Shown: positions 14,248 through 22,985 of the stretch, piece by piece
Layout of the letters: each line of letters begins with the position of its first letter
Numbering within the stretch: position 1 is the stretch's first letter
Assembly (NCBI GenBank): GCA_964622465.1
Contig: CAZUQH010000008.1
Span: 1 to 32,568 of the forward strand
DNA length: 32,568 nucleotides
Origin: CAZUQH01 sp964622465
GTDB taxonomy: Bacteria > CG03 > CAZUQH01
Direction: 5' to 3'
Program-made: the position numbers and the translations under genes
The notes under the pieces: generated by a model
Seen by the model: only the letters and a program-made list of their open reading frames with translations
Databases searched by the model: none
What the model was told of the DNA's origin: nothing

Positions 14248-15273
14248 TTACGATAGGTTACGGCGCACTATTTCCTCGGCAATTTGCACTGCATTAAGCG
14301 CAGCACCTTTAAGAAGATTATCGCTGACAACCCATAGATTCAGCCCATATTTTACTGAGCCATCACGCCTTATGCGGCCAACGAACGTCTCCGCTCGTCC
14401 AGCTGCATCAATTGCCATTGGATACTTCAGCGCATTTGTATCATCGACTACGGCAACCCCTGGTGTCCTGGAAAGTATATCCCGCGCACCTTCTGCCGTT
14501 AGTTCCTTTTCAAATTCTATATTCACCGCTTCAGAATGTCCGCAATATACCGGCACTCTAACACAGGTTGCGGTAAGCGCCATTTCCGGTTCGCCCATAA
14601 TTTTCCTTGTCTCATTTACCATTTTTATTTCTTCCCTCGTATAGCCATTTTCGAGGAACACATCTATCTGTGGAATGCAATTGAACGCTATCTGATGAGG
14701 GAATACGAATGGCCGTGGCGGCTTATTCCCATCTACGAACGCACGTATCTGGGCGTCCAATTCCTGCACTGCTTTCTGTCCTGCGCCCGAGACCGCCTGA
14801 TAAGTAGCTACAACTACTCTCTTTATTCTTGCACGTTTATGTAGAGGTGATAATACCTGCACCATTTGTATGGTGGAGCAATTAGGATTTGCAATCAACC
14901 GCTTTCCTGCTCCGAGAGCATCTGCGTTTACTTCAGGTACCACAAGTGGTACGTCTTTATCCATACGCCACGCGCTAGAGTTATCAATAACGACTCCGCC
15001 GGCAGCAACTGCCCTCGGCGCATATTCCTTGCTTATTTTAGAACCAGCAGAAAAAAGCAGAAACTCGATTCCCTGCCCCTCAAATGAATCTTCCTTTAGT
15101 ACTTCTACAGGCACATCTTTGCCGCGGAAACCAAGGGCCTTACCCTCTGACCGCTCTGAAGCAAACAGGCGTAACTCACTGACAGGAAAGTTCCGCTCCT
15201 CTAACATGCGCACCATTTCCCTGCCAACTGCCCCTGTAGCACCAACAACTGCGCACCTGTAATTCTTTGCCAT
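14248..15273 (-). CDS. asd: Aspartate-semialdehyde dehydrogenase
   Basis: The enzyme reduces aspartyl phosphate to aspartate semialdehyde, the branch point for lysine, threonine, methionine and diaminopimelate. With ATG 15273 the protein has 341 residues. It shows the NADP loop VVGATGAVGREM (about 9-20), VIDNSSAWRM, the catalytic Cys132 in NPNCST, and the active-site His in RVPVYCGHSEAV. An in-frame upstream ATG (15315) would add residues translated from the REP-like repeat at 15287-15309 and is rejected; GGACAGGA lies before the chosen ATG. Together with lysC at the other end of the cluster it completes the aspartate-to-semialdehyde route. Confidence 0.95.
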   Translation of the reverse strand: MAKNYRCAVVGATGAVGREMVRMLEERNFPVSELRLFASERSEGKALGFRGKDVPVEVLKEDSFEGQGIEFLLFSAGSKISKEYAPRAVAAGGVVIDNSSAWRMDKDVPLVVPEVNADALGAGKRLIANPNCSTIQMVQVLSPLHKRARIKRVVVATYQAVSGAGQKAVQELDAQIRAFVDGNKPPRPFVFPHQIAFNCIPQIDVFLENGYTREEIKMVNETRKIMGEPEMALTATCVRVPVYCGHSEAVNIEFEKELTAEGARDILSRTPGVAVVDDTNALKYPMAIDAAGRAETFVGRIRRDGSVKYGLNLWVVSDNLLKGAALNAVQIAEEIVRRNLS

Positions 15274-15286
15274 AATGTCCTGTCCA

Positions 15287-15309
15287 CGCAGGCTAAAGCC
15301 TGCGGCTAC
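15287..15309 (+). repeat. REP-like hairpin repeat (single unit) between leuB and asd
   Basis: CGCAGGCT-aa-AGCCTGCG is a perfect 8-bp hairpin followed by GCTAC, the same unit (inverted) as in the elements at 16419 and 32519. It lies just before the asd Shine-Dalgarno. Confidence 0.85.
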
Positions 15310-15320
15310 CACCACACACC

Positions 15321-16382
15321 TTACACCTTGCTGGCAATCAGGTCTCCTGCTTCAGAAGTAGTCATTCCCATTTTTCCAGCGCCCATATCTTTTATCTTAC
15401 CCGATGCCAACACTTTCTTTATTGCATCATCTACTGCCTGTGACGCTTTATCCTCACCGAGTATTTCCAGCATCATAGCACCTGCGGCTATCGTTGCAAT
15501 TGGATTTATTTTGTTTTGCCCCGTATACTTTGGCGCGCTTCCATGGATTGGCTCGAACATACTCACGCCGTCTGGGTTTATGTTGCCGCCTGCTGCGACA
15601 CCCATACCCCCCTGTATCATTGCGCCGAGGTCGGTAATTATGTCTCCAAATAGATTATCTGTTACGATAACATCAAACCACTCCGGATTCTTTACAAACC
15701 ACATACAGCATGCATCAACATAGGCGTGGTCCTTCTCAATATCCGGATATTTCCCGCCTAATTCATAAAACACCCGCTGCCACAAATCGCAGGCGTATGT
15801 GAGAACATTTGCCTTGTCAACAAGAGTTAATTTCTTCTTCTTGTTGCGCTTTTTGCAGTAATCAAACGCAAACTTAACGACACGCTCTATGCCTTTGTGA
15901 GTAACTACCATTTCCTGGACAGCAACTTCATCCTGAGTTCCTTTCCTTAAGAAACCGCCTATTCCTGCATATAATCCTTCGGTATTCTCACGTACAACGA
16001 CGAAATTAATTTCCTCAGGACCTTTGTCTTTAACCGGCGTCCATACGCCTGGATATAGTATGATAGGCCGTAGGTTTACGTACTGGTCCAGACCAAACCG
16101 TAACTTTAAAAGAAGACCCTGCTCCAGGATTCCTTGCTTTACCCTTGGGTCACCAACTGCACCAAGATAAATTGCATCGAGCTTCTTTAACTCGTCAAGA
16201 GCAGAGTCGGGAAGTACCTCGCCGGTCTTCAAATAACGCTCTGCACCAAAATCGTAATTTACAAGACCCAACTTAAACCCGAATTTCCTGCTTGCTTCCT
16301 GAACTACCTTTAATCCCTCTCTTATGCACTCCGGGCCAACACCATCACCGGGAATTATACCAATGTTATAGGTTTTAGCCAC
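15321..16382 (-). CDS. leuB: 3-isopropylmalate dehydrogenase (beta-decarboxylating)
   Basis: The 353-residue protein is a beta-decarboxylating dehydrogenase: IIPGDGVGPE (about 9-18), metal/substrate Asp residues in VTDNLFGDIITDLG, and the adenine-binding FEPIHGSAPKYTG. It oxidises 3-isopropylmalate in leucine synthesis and probably also 3-methylmalate in the citramalate route to isoleucine. At the substrate-specificity site it has RENTEGLY (131-138) rather than the RELTGGIY of classical bacterial LeuB. RENTEG is shared with isocitrate, homoisocitrate and tartrate type enzymes, so context decides the call. It starts at GTG 16382 behind AAAGGAGGG and is flanked on both sides by REP-like repeats. 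Confidence 0.9.
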   Translation of the reverse strand: MAKTYNIGIIPGDGVGPECIREGLKVVQEASRKFGFKLGLVNYDFGAERYLKTGEVLPDSALDELKKLDAIYLGAVGDPRVKQGILEQGLLLKLRFGLDQYVNLRPIILYPGVWTPVKDKGPEEINFVVVRENTEGLYAGIGGFLRKGTQDEVAVQEMVVTHKGIERVVKFAFDYCKKRNKKKKLTLVDKANVLTYACDLWQRVFYELGGKYPDIEKDHAYVDACCMWFVKNPEWFDVIVTDNLFGDIITDLGAMIQGGMGVAAGGNINPDGVSMFEPIHGSAPKYTGQNKINPIATIAAGAMMLEILGEDKASQAVDDAIKKVLASGKIKDMGAGKMGMTTSEAGDLIASKV

Positions 16383-16418
16383 ACGCCCTCCTTTTACTAT
16401 GTCATTCTGAACGTAGTG

Positions 16419-16474
16419 GTAGCCGCAGGCTTTAGCCTGCGTAAGTAAGTTCGCAACCTAAAGGTTGCGGCTAC
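16419..16474 (+). repeat. REP-like double-hairpin element between leuD and leuB
   Basis: The 56-bp element has two hairpins, CGCAGGCT-tt-AGCCTGCG and CGCAACCT-aa-AGGTTGCG, enclosed by the terminal inverted repeat GTAGCCGCA/TGCGGCTAC. Its last bases supply the leuD stop codon (TAG, complement of 16471-16473). Just upstream (16401-16410) stands gtcattctga, the start of another repeat family seen at 27650. Confidence 0.9.
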
Positions 16475-16977
16475 CTCACCTGACGGTTACTGCGGACATA
16501 ATTCAAAAGTCCGCCGGCATCGATGAGCTTCCTCAAAAATTCGGGAAAAGGCTGCGCTTGCCAGTGCTTCTTCCGGGTAACATCCTTGATTATTCCGCGT
16601 GAAAGGTCGATTTCAACGCGGTCGCCGTCAGCTATTGCCACAGCTGCATCCTGGCACTCTATAATTGGAAGCCCTATGTTTATAGCATTACGGAAAAATA
16701 TTCTTGCAAACGATACCGCGATTACTGCTGCTACGCCTGCTTCTTTGATTGCTATTACTGCCTGTTCGCGCGATGAACCGGAGCCAAAATTCTTGCCAGC
16801 TACGATAAAATCACCGGAAACCACTTTCTTGACAAAATTCTTATCCAGGTCTTCGAGACAGTGAGAACCAAGCTCACGTCTGTCAGTTATGTTAAGATAA
16901 CGCGCAGGTATAATTACATCGGTATCAACGTTATCTCCGTATTTATGAACTTTTCCTTTAAGTAGTTCGACTGCCAT
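16471..16977 (-). CDS. leuD: 3-isopropylmalate dehydratase small subunit
   Basis: The 168-residue swivel-domain subunit shows YGDNVDTDVIIPARYL (about 13-28), the conserved GKNFGSGSSREQA (about 62-74), and FFRNAINIGLPII. It pairs with LeuC to isomerise isopropylmalate, and probably to hydrate citraconate in the citramalate route. The ATG is 1 bp after the leuC stop. The last residues (RQVR) and stop run into the REP-like element, so its original C-terminus may have been altered by the insertion. Confidence 0.95.
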   Translation of the reverse strand: MAVELLKGKVHKYGDNVDTDVIIPARYLNITDRRELGSHCLEDLDKNFVKKVVSGDFIVAGKNFGSGSSREQAVIAIKEAGVAAVIAVSFARIFFRNAINIGLPIIECQDAAVAIADGDRVEIDLSRGIIKDVTRKKHWQAQPFPEFLRKLIDAGGLLNYVRSNRQVR

Positions 16978-16978
16978 A

Positions 16979-18253
16979 TCAGCTCACCTTACCAACTATT
17001 TCTTCAGGATGCACTATTTTGCCGGCAATAGCAGTTGCTGCAGCGACTGCCGGATTTGTAAGATATACTTCCGATTCCGGATGCCCCATACGACCTACGA
17101 AATTCCGGTTTGAAGTAGCACAAGCACGCTCGCCCCTCGCAAGAACTCCCATATGCCCTCCGAGGCATGGCCCGCACGTGCATGGCCCTATTGCTGCGCC
17201 CGCCTTCACAAATTTTTCTATCAAACCTTCTTTTATGGCGTTAACGTATACGGTCGGGGTAGTTGGAATGACAATCAGGCGGACCGCCGGATGAACTTTC
17301 CTCCCGTCAAGAATCTTTGCAGCGACACGCAGGTCATCCAGAGAGCCATTGGTGCACGAACCTATGAATACCTGGTCCACGACTATGTTACTTACCTGGC
17401 TAATTGGTTTGACATTCGAAGGCAGGTATGGCAGAGCAACCTGCGGCTCAAGTCCCGAAACATCTATCTTGATTGTACTTTCAAAAGCAGCGTCTGAATC
17501 CCCATGTTGTATTTCATAAGGACGCTCTGCACTGACTTCTACGAACTTAACGGCAACTCCGTCCGGCTCGATTATACCGGTCTTTGCACCTGCTTCAATT
17601 GTCATATTGCACATTGTAAACCGCCCGCTCACCGGAAGATTCCGCACTGCGGAACCGCCAAATTCAAGCACTTTATACAAAGCACCATCAACCCCAAGTT
17701 GTCCGAGCAATGCAAGGATATAATCCTTCCCGCCAACCCACGTTTGTGGAGCGCCTTCGTAAATTACACGTATTGTCGGTGGCACCTTAAGCCATACTTT
17801 TCCTGTCCCAAAACATGCAGCGAGGTCAGTCGAACCTATGCCTACGGCAAAAGCACCGATAGCACCATAAGTACAAGTATGAGAATCCGCACCAATAATC
17901 AGGTCCCCTGGAAGCACAACACCCTGCTCTGGTAAAAGTGAATGCTCAACTCCGGCGCGTCCAATTTCCCACCAGTGTTTAATGCCGTACTTCTGTACGA
18001 ACTGCCTCAAGCTTGCGACTTGTTGTGCAGACTTAATATCCTTTGAAGGAGTGAAGTGGTCGGGGACAAGGCATATCCGTTCCGCATCAAACACTTTCCC
18101 AAACCCGAGCTTTTCGAACTGTTCGATTGCAAGCGGCGCAGTAATATCGTTACCAAGACATATATCAACCTTCGCTTCAACAAACTCGCCCGGCTGTACA
18201 GAATTGCGGCCGGCATGTTTTGCAATAATTTTTTCTGCTAATGTCATTGACAT
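16979..18253 (-). CDS. leuC: 3-isopropylmalate dehydratase large subunit
   Basis: The 424-residue aconitase-family subunit is of the shorter archaeal/anaerobe type (proteobacterial LeuC is ~465). The three [4Fe-4S] ligands are the Cys in IGSCTNG and the two in GPCTCGPC. GADSHTCTYGAIGAFAVGIGSTD and PDHFTP are also family-typical. It starts with ATG 18253, 7 bp after leuA, and is followed at once by leuD. Members of this subgroup can act on both isopropylmalate and citraconate, which suits the CimA gene of the same operon. Confidence 0.95.
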   Translation of the reverse strand: MSMTLAEKIIAKHAGRNSVQPGEFVEAKVDICLGNDITAPLAIEQFEKLGFGKVFDAERICLVPDHFTPSKDIKSAQQVASLRQFVQKYGIKHWWEIGRAGVEHSLLPEQGVVLPGDLIIGADSHTCTYGAIGAFAVGIGSTDLAACFGTGKVWLKVPPTIRVIYEGAPQTWVGGKDYILALLGQLGVDGALYKVLEFGGSAVRNLPVSGRFTMCNMTIEAGAKTGIIEPDGVAVKFVEVSAERPYEIQHGDSDAAFESTIKIDVSGLEPQVALPYLPSNVKPISQVSNIVVDQVFIGSCTNGSLDDLRVAAKILDGRKVHPAVRLIVIPTTPTVYVNAIKEGLIEKFVKAGAAIGPCTCGPCLGGHMGVLARGERACATSNRNFVGRMGHPESEVYLTNPAVAAATAIAGKIVHPEEIVGKVS

Positions 18254-18260
18254 GTATTTC

Positions 18261-19784
18261 CTACTTTTCCATAGCGAGCAGGCGGTTTATTGCATTTATG
18301 TATGCCTTTACACTCGCTTCTATTATATCTGTTGACGAACCATGGCCAATAATCGAGTGACCATTTCTGGAAACCCTTACCGAAACGTCGCCAAGCGCAT
18401 CCTTTCCGCTTGAAATAGAATGTAACGAGTAATCATCCAGGCGACACTTGATGCCTGTAATCTTGTCAACTGCTTTGAACGCTGCATCAACCGGACCATC
18501 TCCACAAGATGCCTCCTGGAGTTTCTGCTTGCCCTTCTTAAGTCCTACCGTTGCCGTAGGAATCGTTTTGTTACCAGTCGTAACGTTCAGATATTCAAGC
18601 GAATAAACCTCCGGTACCACCAACGACTCTTCCTCAACCAGCGCAGATATATCTTCATCATAGACCTGCTTCTTTTTATCAGCAAGTGCCTTAAACCGTG
18701 CAAAAATCTTGTCTAAACTACCTTGTGGAATTTCATATCCGAGCTCTTTGATACGTACTACAAGCGCATGGCGACCGGAATGTTTTCCAAGCACAATTCG
18801 CGTTGCCTGCCAACCTACGTCTTCCGGATGCATAATTTCGTAAGTCAATGGTGAAGCAAGTACGCCATGCTGGTGTATCCCTGCCTCATGAGCAAATGCA
18901 TTTTTTCCTACTATTGCCTTGTTTCGCTGTACTACGAAACCAGTCAGTTTACTGACCAGACGGCTCGTGCGATAAATCTGTGGTGTTTTTATGCCTGTCG
19001 TAACACCAAATTCGCTCTTTCTCGTTCTCAAACTCATCACTACTTCTTCAAGCGAACAGTTGCCCGCACGCTCGCCGATGCCATTAATCGTACACTCTAC
19101 CTGACGTGCACCTGCGCGCACTGCAGCCAAAGAATTTGCAACGGCAAGCCCCAGGTCATTATGGCAGTGGACGCTGAGCATAACTTTCTTACCTAACTCA
19201 GGAACCTGCTCCCTCAACTCTGTCAGCATCTTACCAAACTCATCGGGCAAAGCATATCCGACGGTATCCGGAATATTCACTATCCCTGCTCCTGCTTTTA
19301 TAACTGCTCTTACCACCTCAACGAGAAAATCGAACTGACTGCGTGAGGCGTCTTCTGCAGAGAACTCAACTTCTGCGCGAGGCGCACTCTTCCGTGCATA
19401 TCTAACTGCTTGCACTGCTTCCTTCAGCACCTGCGCGCGTGATTTTTTCAATTTATATTTCATATGAATGTCACTGGTTGCAATGAAAACATGGATGCGC
19501 GGCTTCTTTGCATATTTTATTGCTTCCCAGCATGCATCGATATCCTTTTTCGTGGCGCGTGCGAGGCCGCAAACGACTGGTTTTGTAACTGCTTTCGCAA
19601 CACGGCGCACGGCATCAAGGTCACCAGGAGAAGATATAGGAAATCCTGCCTCTATTACATCTACATTGAGCCGCTCAAGCTGCTTCGCTATTTGCACTTT
19701 CTCGCCAGTATTTAAACTCGCTCCTGGACACTGCTCGCCATCTCTTAATGTCGTATCAAAAACTATGACTTTTTCCCGAGCCAT
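18261..19784 (-). CDS. leuA: 2-isopropylmalate synthase
   Basis: The enzyme condenses acetyl-CoA with 2-oxoisovalerate, the first step to leucine. The 507-residue protein has the HMGL-like TIM barrel with VFDTTLRDGEQCPG (about 8-21), the metal-binding HCHNDLGLA, and the flexible domain GKNAFAHEAGIHQHG. The C-terminal LeuA dimer/regulatory domain (about 385-507, ending in SSTDIIEASVKAYINAINRLL) suggests leucine feedback. The ATG overlaps the ilvC 3' end by 22 bp and a GGGAG lies inside ilvC. Confidence 0.96.
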   Translation of the reverse strand: MAREKVIVFDTTLRDGEQCPGASLNTGEKVQIAKQLERLNVDVIEAGFPISSPGDLDAVRRVAKAVTKPVVCGLARATKKDIDACWEAIKYAKKPRIHVFIATSDIHMKYKLKKSRAQVLKEAVQAVRYARKSAPRAEVEFSAEDASRSQFDFLVEVVRAVIKAGAGIVNIPDTVGYALPDEFGKMLTELREQVPELGKKVMLSVHCHNDLGLAVANSLAAVRAGARQVECTINGIGERAGNCSLEEVVMSLRTRKSEFGVTTGIKTPQIYRTSRLVSKLTGFVVQRNKAIVGKNAFAHEAGIHQHGVLASPLTYEIMHPEDVGWQATRIVLGKHSGRHALVVRIKELGYEIPQGSLDKIFARFKALADKKKQVYDEDISALVEEESLVVPEVYSLEYLNVTTGNKTIPTATVGLKKGKQKLQEASCGDGPVDAAFKAVDKITGIKCRLDDYSLHSISSGKDALGDVSVRVSRNGHSIIGHGSSTDIIEASVKAYINAINRLLAMEK

Positions 19785-20761
19785 GGCATCATCTCCCTCA
19801 ACTTCTTGCCAACCTGCTCAATTTGATGCTTACTCAGCGCTTCTCTTGCTTTCATCAAATTTGGCTTGCCTGATTGGCCTTCCTTTATCCATTCGTCTGC
19901 AAATTCTCCAGAGCGTATCTCACTTAAGATTTTCTTCATCTCTTCACGTGTTTCCTTTGTTATTATCCGTTTCCCACGGCTGTACTCACCATACTCCGCC
20001 GTATCAGATATGGAATAGTTCATCCAGCCGATACCACCTTCATAAACCATATCCGTTATCAGTTTCAATTCACTGAGACACTCAAAGTACGCGATTTCCG
20101 GCTGATAACCGGCATTGACGAGTGTCTCAAAACCTGCAACGACCAATTCCACAACTCCACCGCATAGCACAACCTGTTCTCCAAATAGGTCTGTCTCCGT
20201 TTCTTCGGTAAACGTCGTTTTTATTATGCCGGCGCGCGCACCACCGATACCTGCTGCGTAAGCAAGCGCGAGGTCAAGCGCCTGACCACTCGCGTCACGC
20301 TCTATTGCAACAAGGTCAGGGACTCCCTTGCCTTCCTCATACATACGCCGGACGAGATGCCCTGGACCCTTTGGTGCAACCATAACTACGTCGCAGGTTT
20401 CGGGTGGCTCTATTTGATGAAAGCGGATTGAAAACCCGTGTGAAAAACCTATAACAACATTTGATTTAAGGTTTGGGAGTATCTGACTTTCCCAGACCTT
20501 TTTCTGTATATCGTCAGGCACTAGAATTTGTATCCAATCAGCATTTTTTACTGCATCTGCAGTTGAAACCGGCTTCCAGCCATGCGCTTCGGCTTGCTTC
20601 CAGTTGTCGCTTCCCTTTATGTCGGCAACGATGACGTTCATACCACTATCTCTCAAATTCTGCGCCTGCGCATGTCCCTGACTACCATAGCCAATAATAG
20701 CGATTTTCTTCCCCTTCAGTTTGTTCAAATCCGTATCTTTCTCATAATAAATCTTAGCCAT
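19763..20761 (-). CDS. ilvC: Ketol-acid reductoisomerase, class I
   Basis: The enzyme isomerises and reduces acetolactate or acetohydroxybutyrate in valine/leucine and isoleucine synthesis. The 332-residue class I form shows GYGSQGHAQAQNLRDSG (about 24-40), VAPKGPGHLVRR, the metal ligands in TDLFGEQ (Asp/Glu) and the C-terminal SDTAEYG. The beta2-alphaB cofactor loop reads VIVADIKGSDNW, with Asp47 at the end of beta2 and Ile48 where NADPH-dependent enzymes commonly have Arg. This suggests NADH preference. AAAGGAGA precedes the ATG. Confidence 0.96.
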   Translation of the reverse strand: MAKIYYEKDTDLNKLKGKKIAIIGYGSQGHAQAQNLRDSGMNVIVADIKGSDNWKQAEAHGWKPVSTADAVKNADWIQILVPDDIQKKVWESQILPNLKSNVVIGFSHGFSIRFHQIEPPETCDVVMVAPKGPGHLVRRMYEEGKGVPDLVAIERDASGQALDLALAYAAGIGGARAGIIKTTFTEETETDLFGEQVVLCGGVVELVVAGFETLVNAGYQPEIAYFECLSELKLITDMVYEGGIGWMNYSISDTAEYGEYSRGKRIITKETREEMKKILSEIRSGEFADEWIKEGQSGKPNLMKAREALSKHQIEQVGKKLREMMPWLGKKS

Positions 20762-20784
20762 TGCAATGTCTCCTTTCTCTTTAA

Positions 20785-21276
20785 CTATGTCGCTTTTAAG
20801 CGTGAGAGTGCGATAACGCCGGTCCTGCTCATCTCAACGATACCATAAGGTTTCAGCATTTCCACAAGTGCTTCTATCTTGTTTTCGGCACCACTCATCT
20901 CTACGACCAATCCCTGACGGTTTATGTCAATTACGCGCGCTCTAAAGATTTTCAGGATATTCAGTATTTCGGTCCGCTTTTCTTTTGGAACGTTGACCTT
21001 TATCAATGCGAGGTCCCGCTCGATGCACTCCATGCCGGAAAAATCGATTACTTTTATAACGTCTATGAGTTTGTTCAGCTGTTTGACAATCTGCTCCAGA
21101 ATACGTTCATCACCGCGCGCAACGATAGTCATCCTTGATACGTCCAGAAGCTCTGTCTCACCGACCGCAAGTGAGTCAATATTATACCCACGAGCGCTGA
21201 ACAAGCCGGATATCCTCGCAAGTACCCCGGGTTTATTCTCAACCAGTACTGAAATGGTACGTGTCATATCAGTCAT
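20785..21276 (-). CDS. ilvN: Acetolactate synthase small (regulatory) subunit
   Basis: The 163-residue protein has the N-terminal ACT domain with ISVLVENKPGVLARISGLFSARGYNI (split here as residues about 8-33) and the C-terminal half with EMSGAENKIEALVEMLKPYGI. It activates the catalytic subunit and mediates valine feedback inhibition. A strong GGAGGAAG lies before ATG 21276. It is also called ilvH in other genomes. It follows ilvB after 26 bp. Confidence 0.95.
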   Translation of the reverse strand: MTDMTRTISVLVENKPGVLARISGLFSARGYNIDSLAVGETELLDVSRMTIVARGDERILEQIVKQLNKLIDVIKVIDFSGMECIERDLALIKVNVPKEKRTEILNILKIFRARVIDINRQGLVVEMSGAENKIEALVEMLKPYGIVEMSRTGVIALSRLKAT

Positions 21277-21302
21277 TTATCTTCCTCCAGTTACGTCAGC
21301 CC

Positions 21303-22985
21303 CTAAGCAAGGCCCCTTACGATTTCGTCCAGTGCTTTACCTGACGGCACCATCGGAAATACATTTTCCTCTTGCTCAACGTGAAAATCCAGAACCACAA
21401 GACCTTTGATTTCGAGCGCCTTTTTTATCGCTGACTTAACTTCATCTTTTTTCGTCACTTTTATCCCGGTTGCACCATACGCTTCAGCAACGCGGACGAA
21501 GTCAGGGTTACCTTCCAGAGACGTTTCAGAATAACGTCTCTTGTAGAACATTTGCTGCCACTGACGGACCATACCAAGATAAGAATTGTTAAGTATAGCT
21601 ATCTTGACTGGAATTTTGTTTTTAACTGCAGTTGCCAATTCCTGTATATTCATCTGAATACTGCCATCTCCCGCGATATCAAAAACCACTTTATCCGGCT
21701 GTCCAACCTGCGCTCCAATAGCAGCAGGAAAACCATAACCCATAGTACCAAGACCGCCGGAAGAAATAAAAGTGCGCGGTTCAAGAAATTTGCCAAACTG
21801 CACTGCCCACATCTGATTCTGTCCAACTTCTGTTGTAATAATAGCATGCCCGCCTGTTATCTCGGCAATCTTCTCTACAACGTACTGTGGCCTCAGTTTA
21901 TCATCTTTTGAATACTCAAGCGGCCCTTCCTTACGCCAGGTGTTTATCCTCTCAAGCCACTTAGAATGTTTTGCATTCTTCACGTTTTTCAAAAGTTCCT
22001 TAAGTATGCCACGCGCATCGCCAACAATCGGGACGTCCACACGCACGTTCTTGCTTATGGAAGTCGGGTCTATGTCGATGTGAATAATCTTTGCGTGTGG
22101 AGCAAACGTCGCTATGTTGCCTGCGACGCGGTCATCGAAACGCGCACCAACCGCAATCAACAGGTCACAATTCTGGACTGCGTGGTTTGCATAGTACGTC
22201 CCATGCATCCCCAGCATTCCAAGAGAAAGCTCGTGGTCAGTAGGAATTATTCCTGCGCCCATCAATGTAAATGTAAGCGGGATTTCTGCCTTTTCCGCCA
22301 GTTTCTTTATTTCATCAGAACAGTTAGAGATTATCGCTCCTCCGCCGACATAAAGTACAGGGCGCTCGCTCTTATTGATAAGCTCAGCTGCAAGTTCTAT
22401 CTGCTTAGGATGCCCGCGATACGTTGGCTTGTATGACCTTATGTCAACCTTCTCAGGCCAGACAAACTCACACTCATCACGCTGTACGTCAGTCGGGATA
22501 TCGACCAGAACCGGGCCCGGCCGTCCGCTGGATGCAATATGGAATGCCTCTCTGATGATACGCGCAAGATCCTTAACGTCTTTAACGAGATAGTTATACT
22601 TTGTAACCGAACGGGTTATGCCAGTTGTGTCAGCTTCCTGAAAAGCGTCGTTACCAACCAGTGTAGTTGCAACCTGACCCGTAAAAGCGACAATAGGGAC
22701 AGAATCCATATGCGCTGTTGCAAGTGCTGTAACAAGATTTGTCGCCCCTGGACCGGAAGTAGCCATACACACGCCGACTCTTCCGGTAGCACGTGCATAA
22801 CCATCAGCCATATGTCCTGCTCCCTGTTCGTGACGCGCAAGGATAAACCGCAATTGCGACTTTTCTACAGCGCCATAAAGTGCATCCATAATCGGAAGCA
22901 GCGCACCACCTGGGATACCAAAAATTACGTCTACTTTCTCACGTTTAAGACATTCTACGAATATCTGCGCTCCTGTCATTTTCAT
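21303..22985 (-). CDS. ilvB: Acetolactate synthase large (catalytic) subunit
   Basis: This ThDP enzyme condenses two pyruvates, or pyruvate with 2-oxobutyrate. The 560-residue protein has the catalytic Glu in RHEQGAGHMADGYARATG, the FAD/core region VGARFDDRVAG, and the ThDP-Mg motif GDGSIQMNIQELATAVKNKIPVKIAILNN (GDG to NN). The start is ATG 22985 with GGAGGG 5 nt upstream and a 4-bp ATGA overlap with the ilvD stop. A longer in-frame start at 23009 would run into ilvD and lacks its own binding site. Confidence 0.96.
   Translation of the reverse strand: MKMTGAQIFVECLKREKVDVIFGIPGGALLPIMDALYGAVEKSQLRFILARHEQGAGHMADGYARATGRVGVCMATSGPGATNLVTALATAHMDSVPIVAFTGQVATTLVGNDAFQEADTTGITRSVTKYNYLVKDVKDLARIIREAFHIASSGRPGPVLVDIPTDVQRDECEFVWPEKVDIRSYKPTYRGHPKQIELAAELINKSERPVLYVGGGAIISNCSDEIKKLAEKAEIPLTFTLMGAGIIPTDHELSLGMLGMHGTYYANHAVQNCDLLIAVGARFDDRVAGNIATFAPHAKIIHIDIDPTSISKNVRVDVPIVGDARGILKELLKNVKNAKHSKWLERINTWRKEGPLEYSKDDKLRPQYVVEKIAEITGGHAIITTEVGQNQMWAVQFGKFLEPRTFISSGGLGTMGYGFPAAIGAQVGQPDKVVFDIAGDGSIQMNIQELATAVKNKIPVKIAILNNSYLGMVRQWQQMFYKRRYSETSLEGNPDFVRVAEAYGATGIKVTKKDEVKSAIKKALEIKGLVVLDFHVEQEENVFPMVPSGKALDEIVRGLA

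Noticed and set aside
15274..15315. Longer asd start at 15315
   Set aside because: The extra 14 residues are translated from the REP-like repeat, and the ATG at 15273 has a better binding site and the conserved N-terminus.
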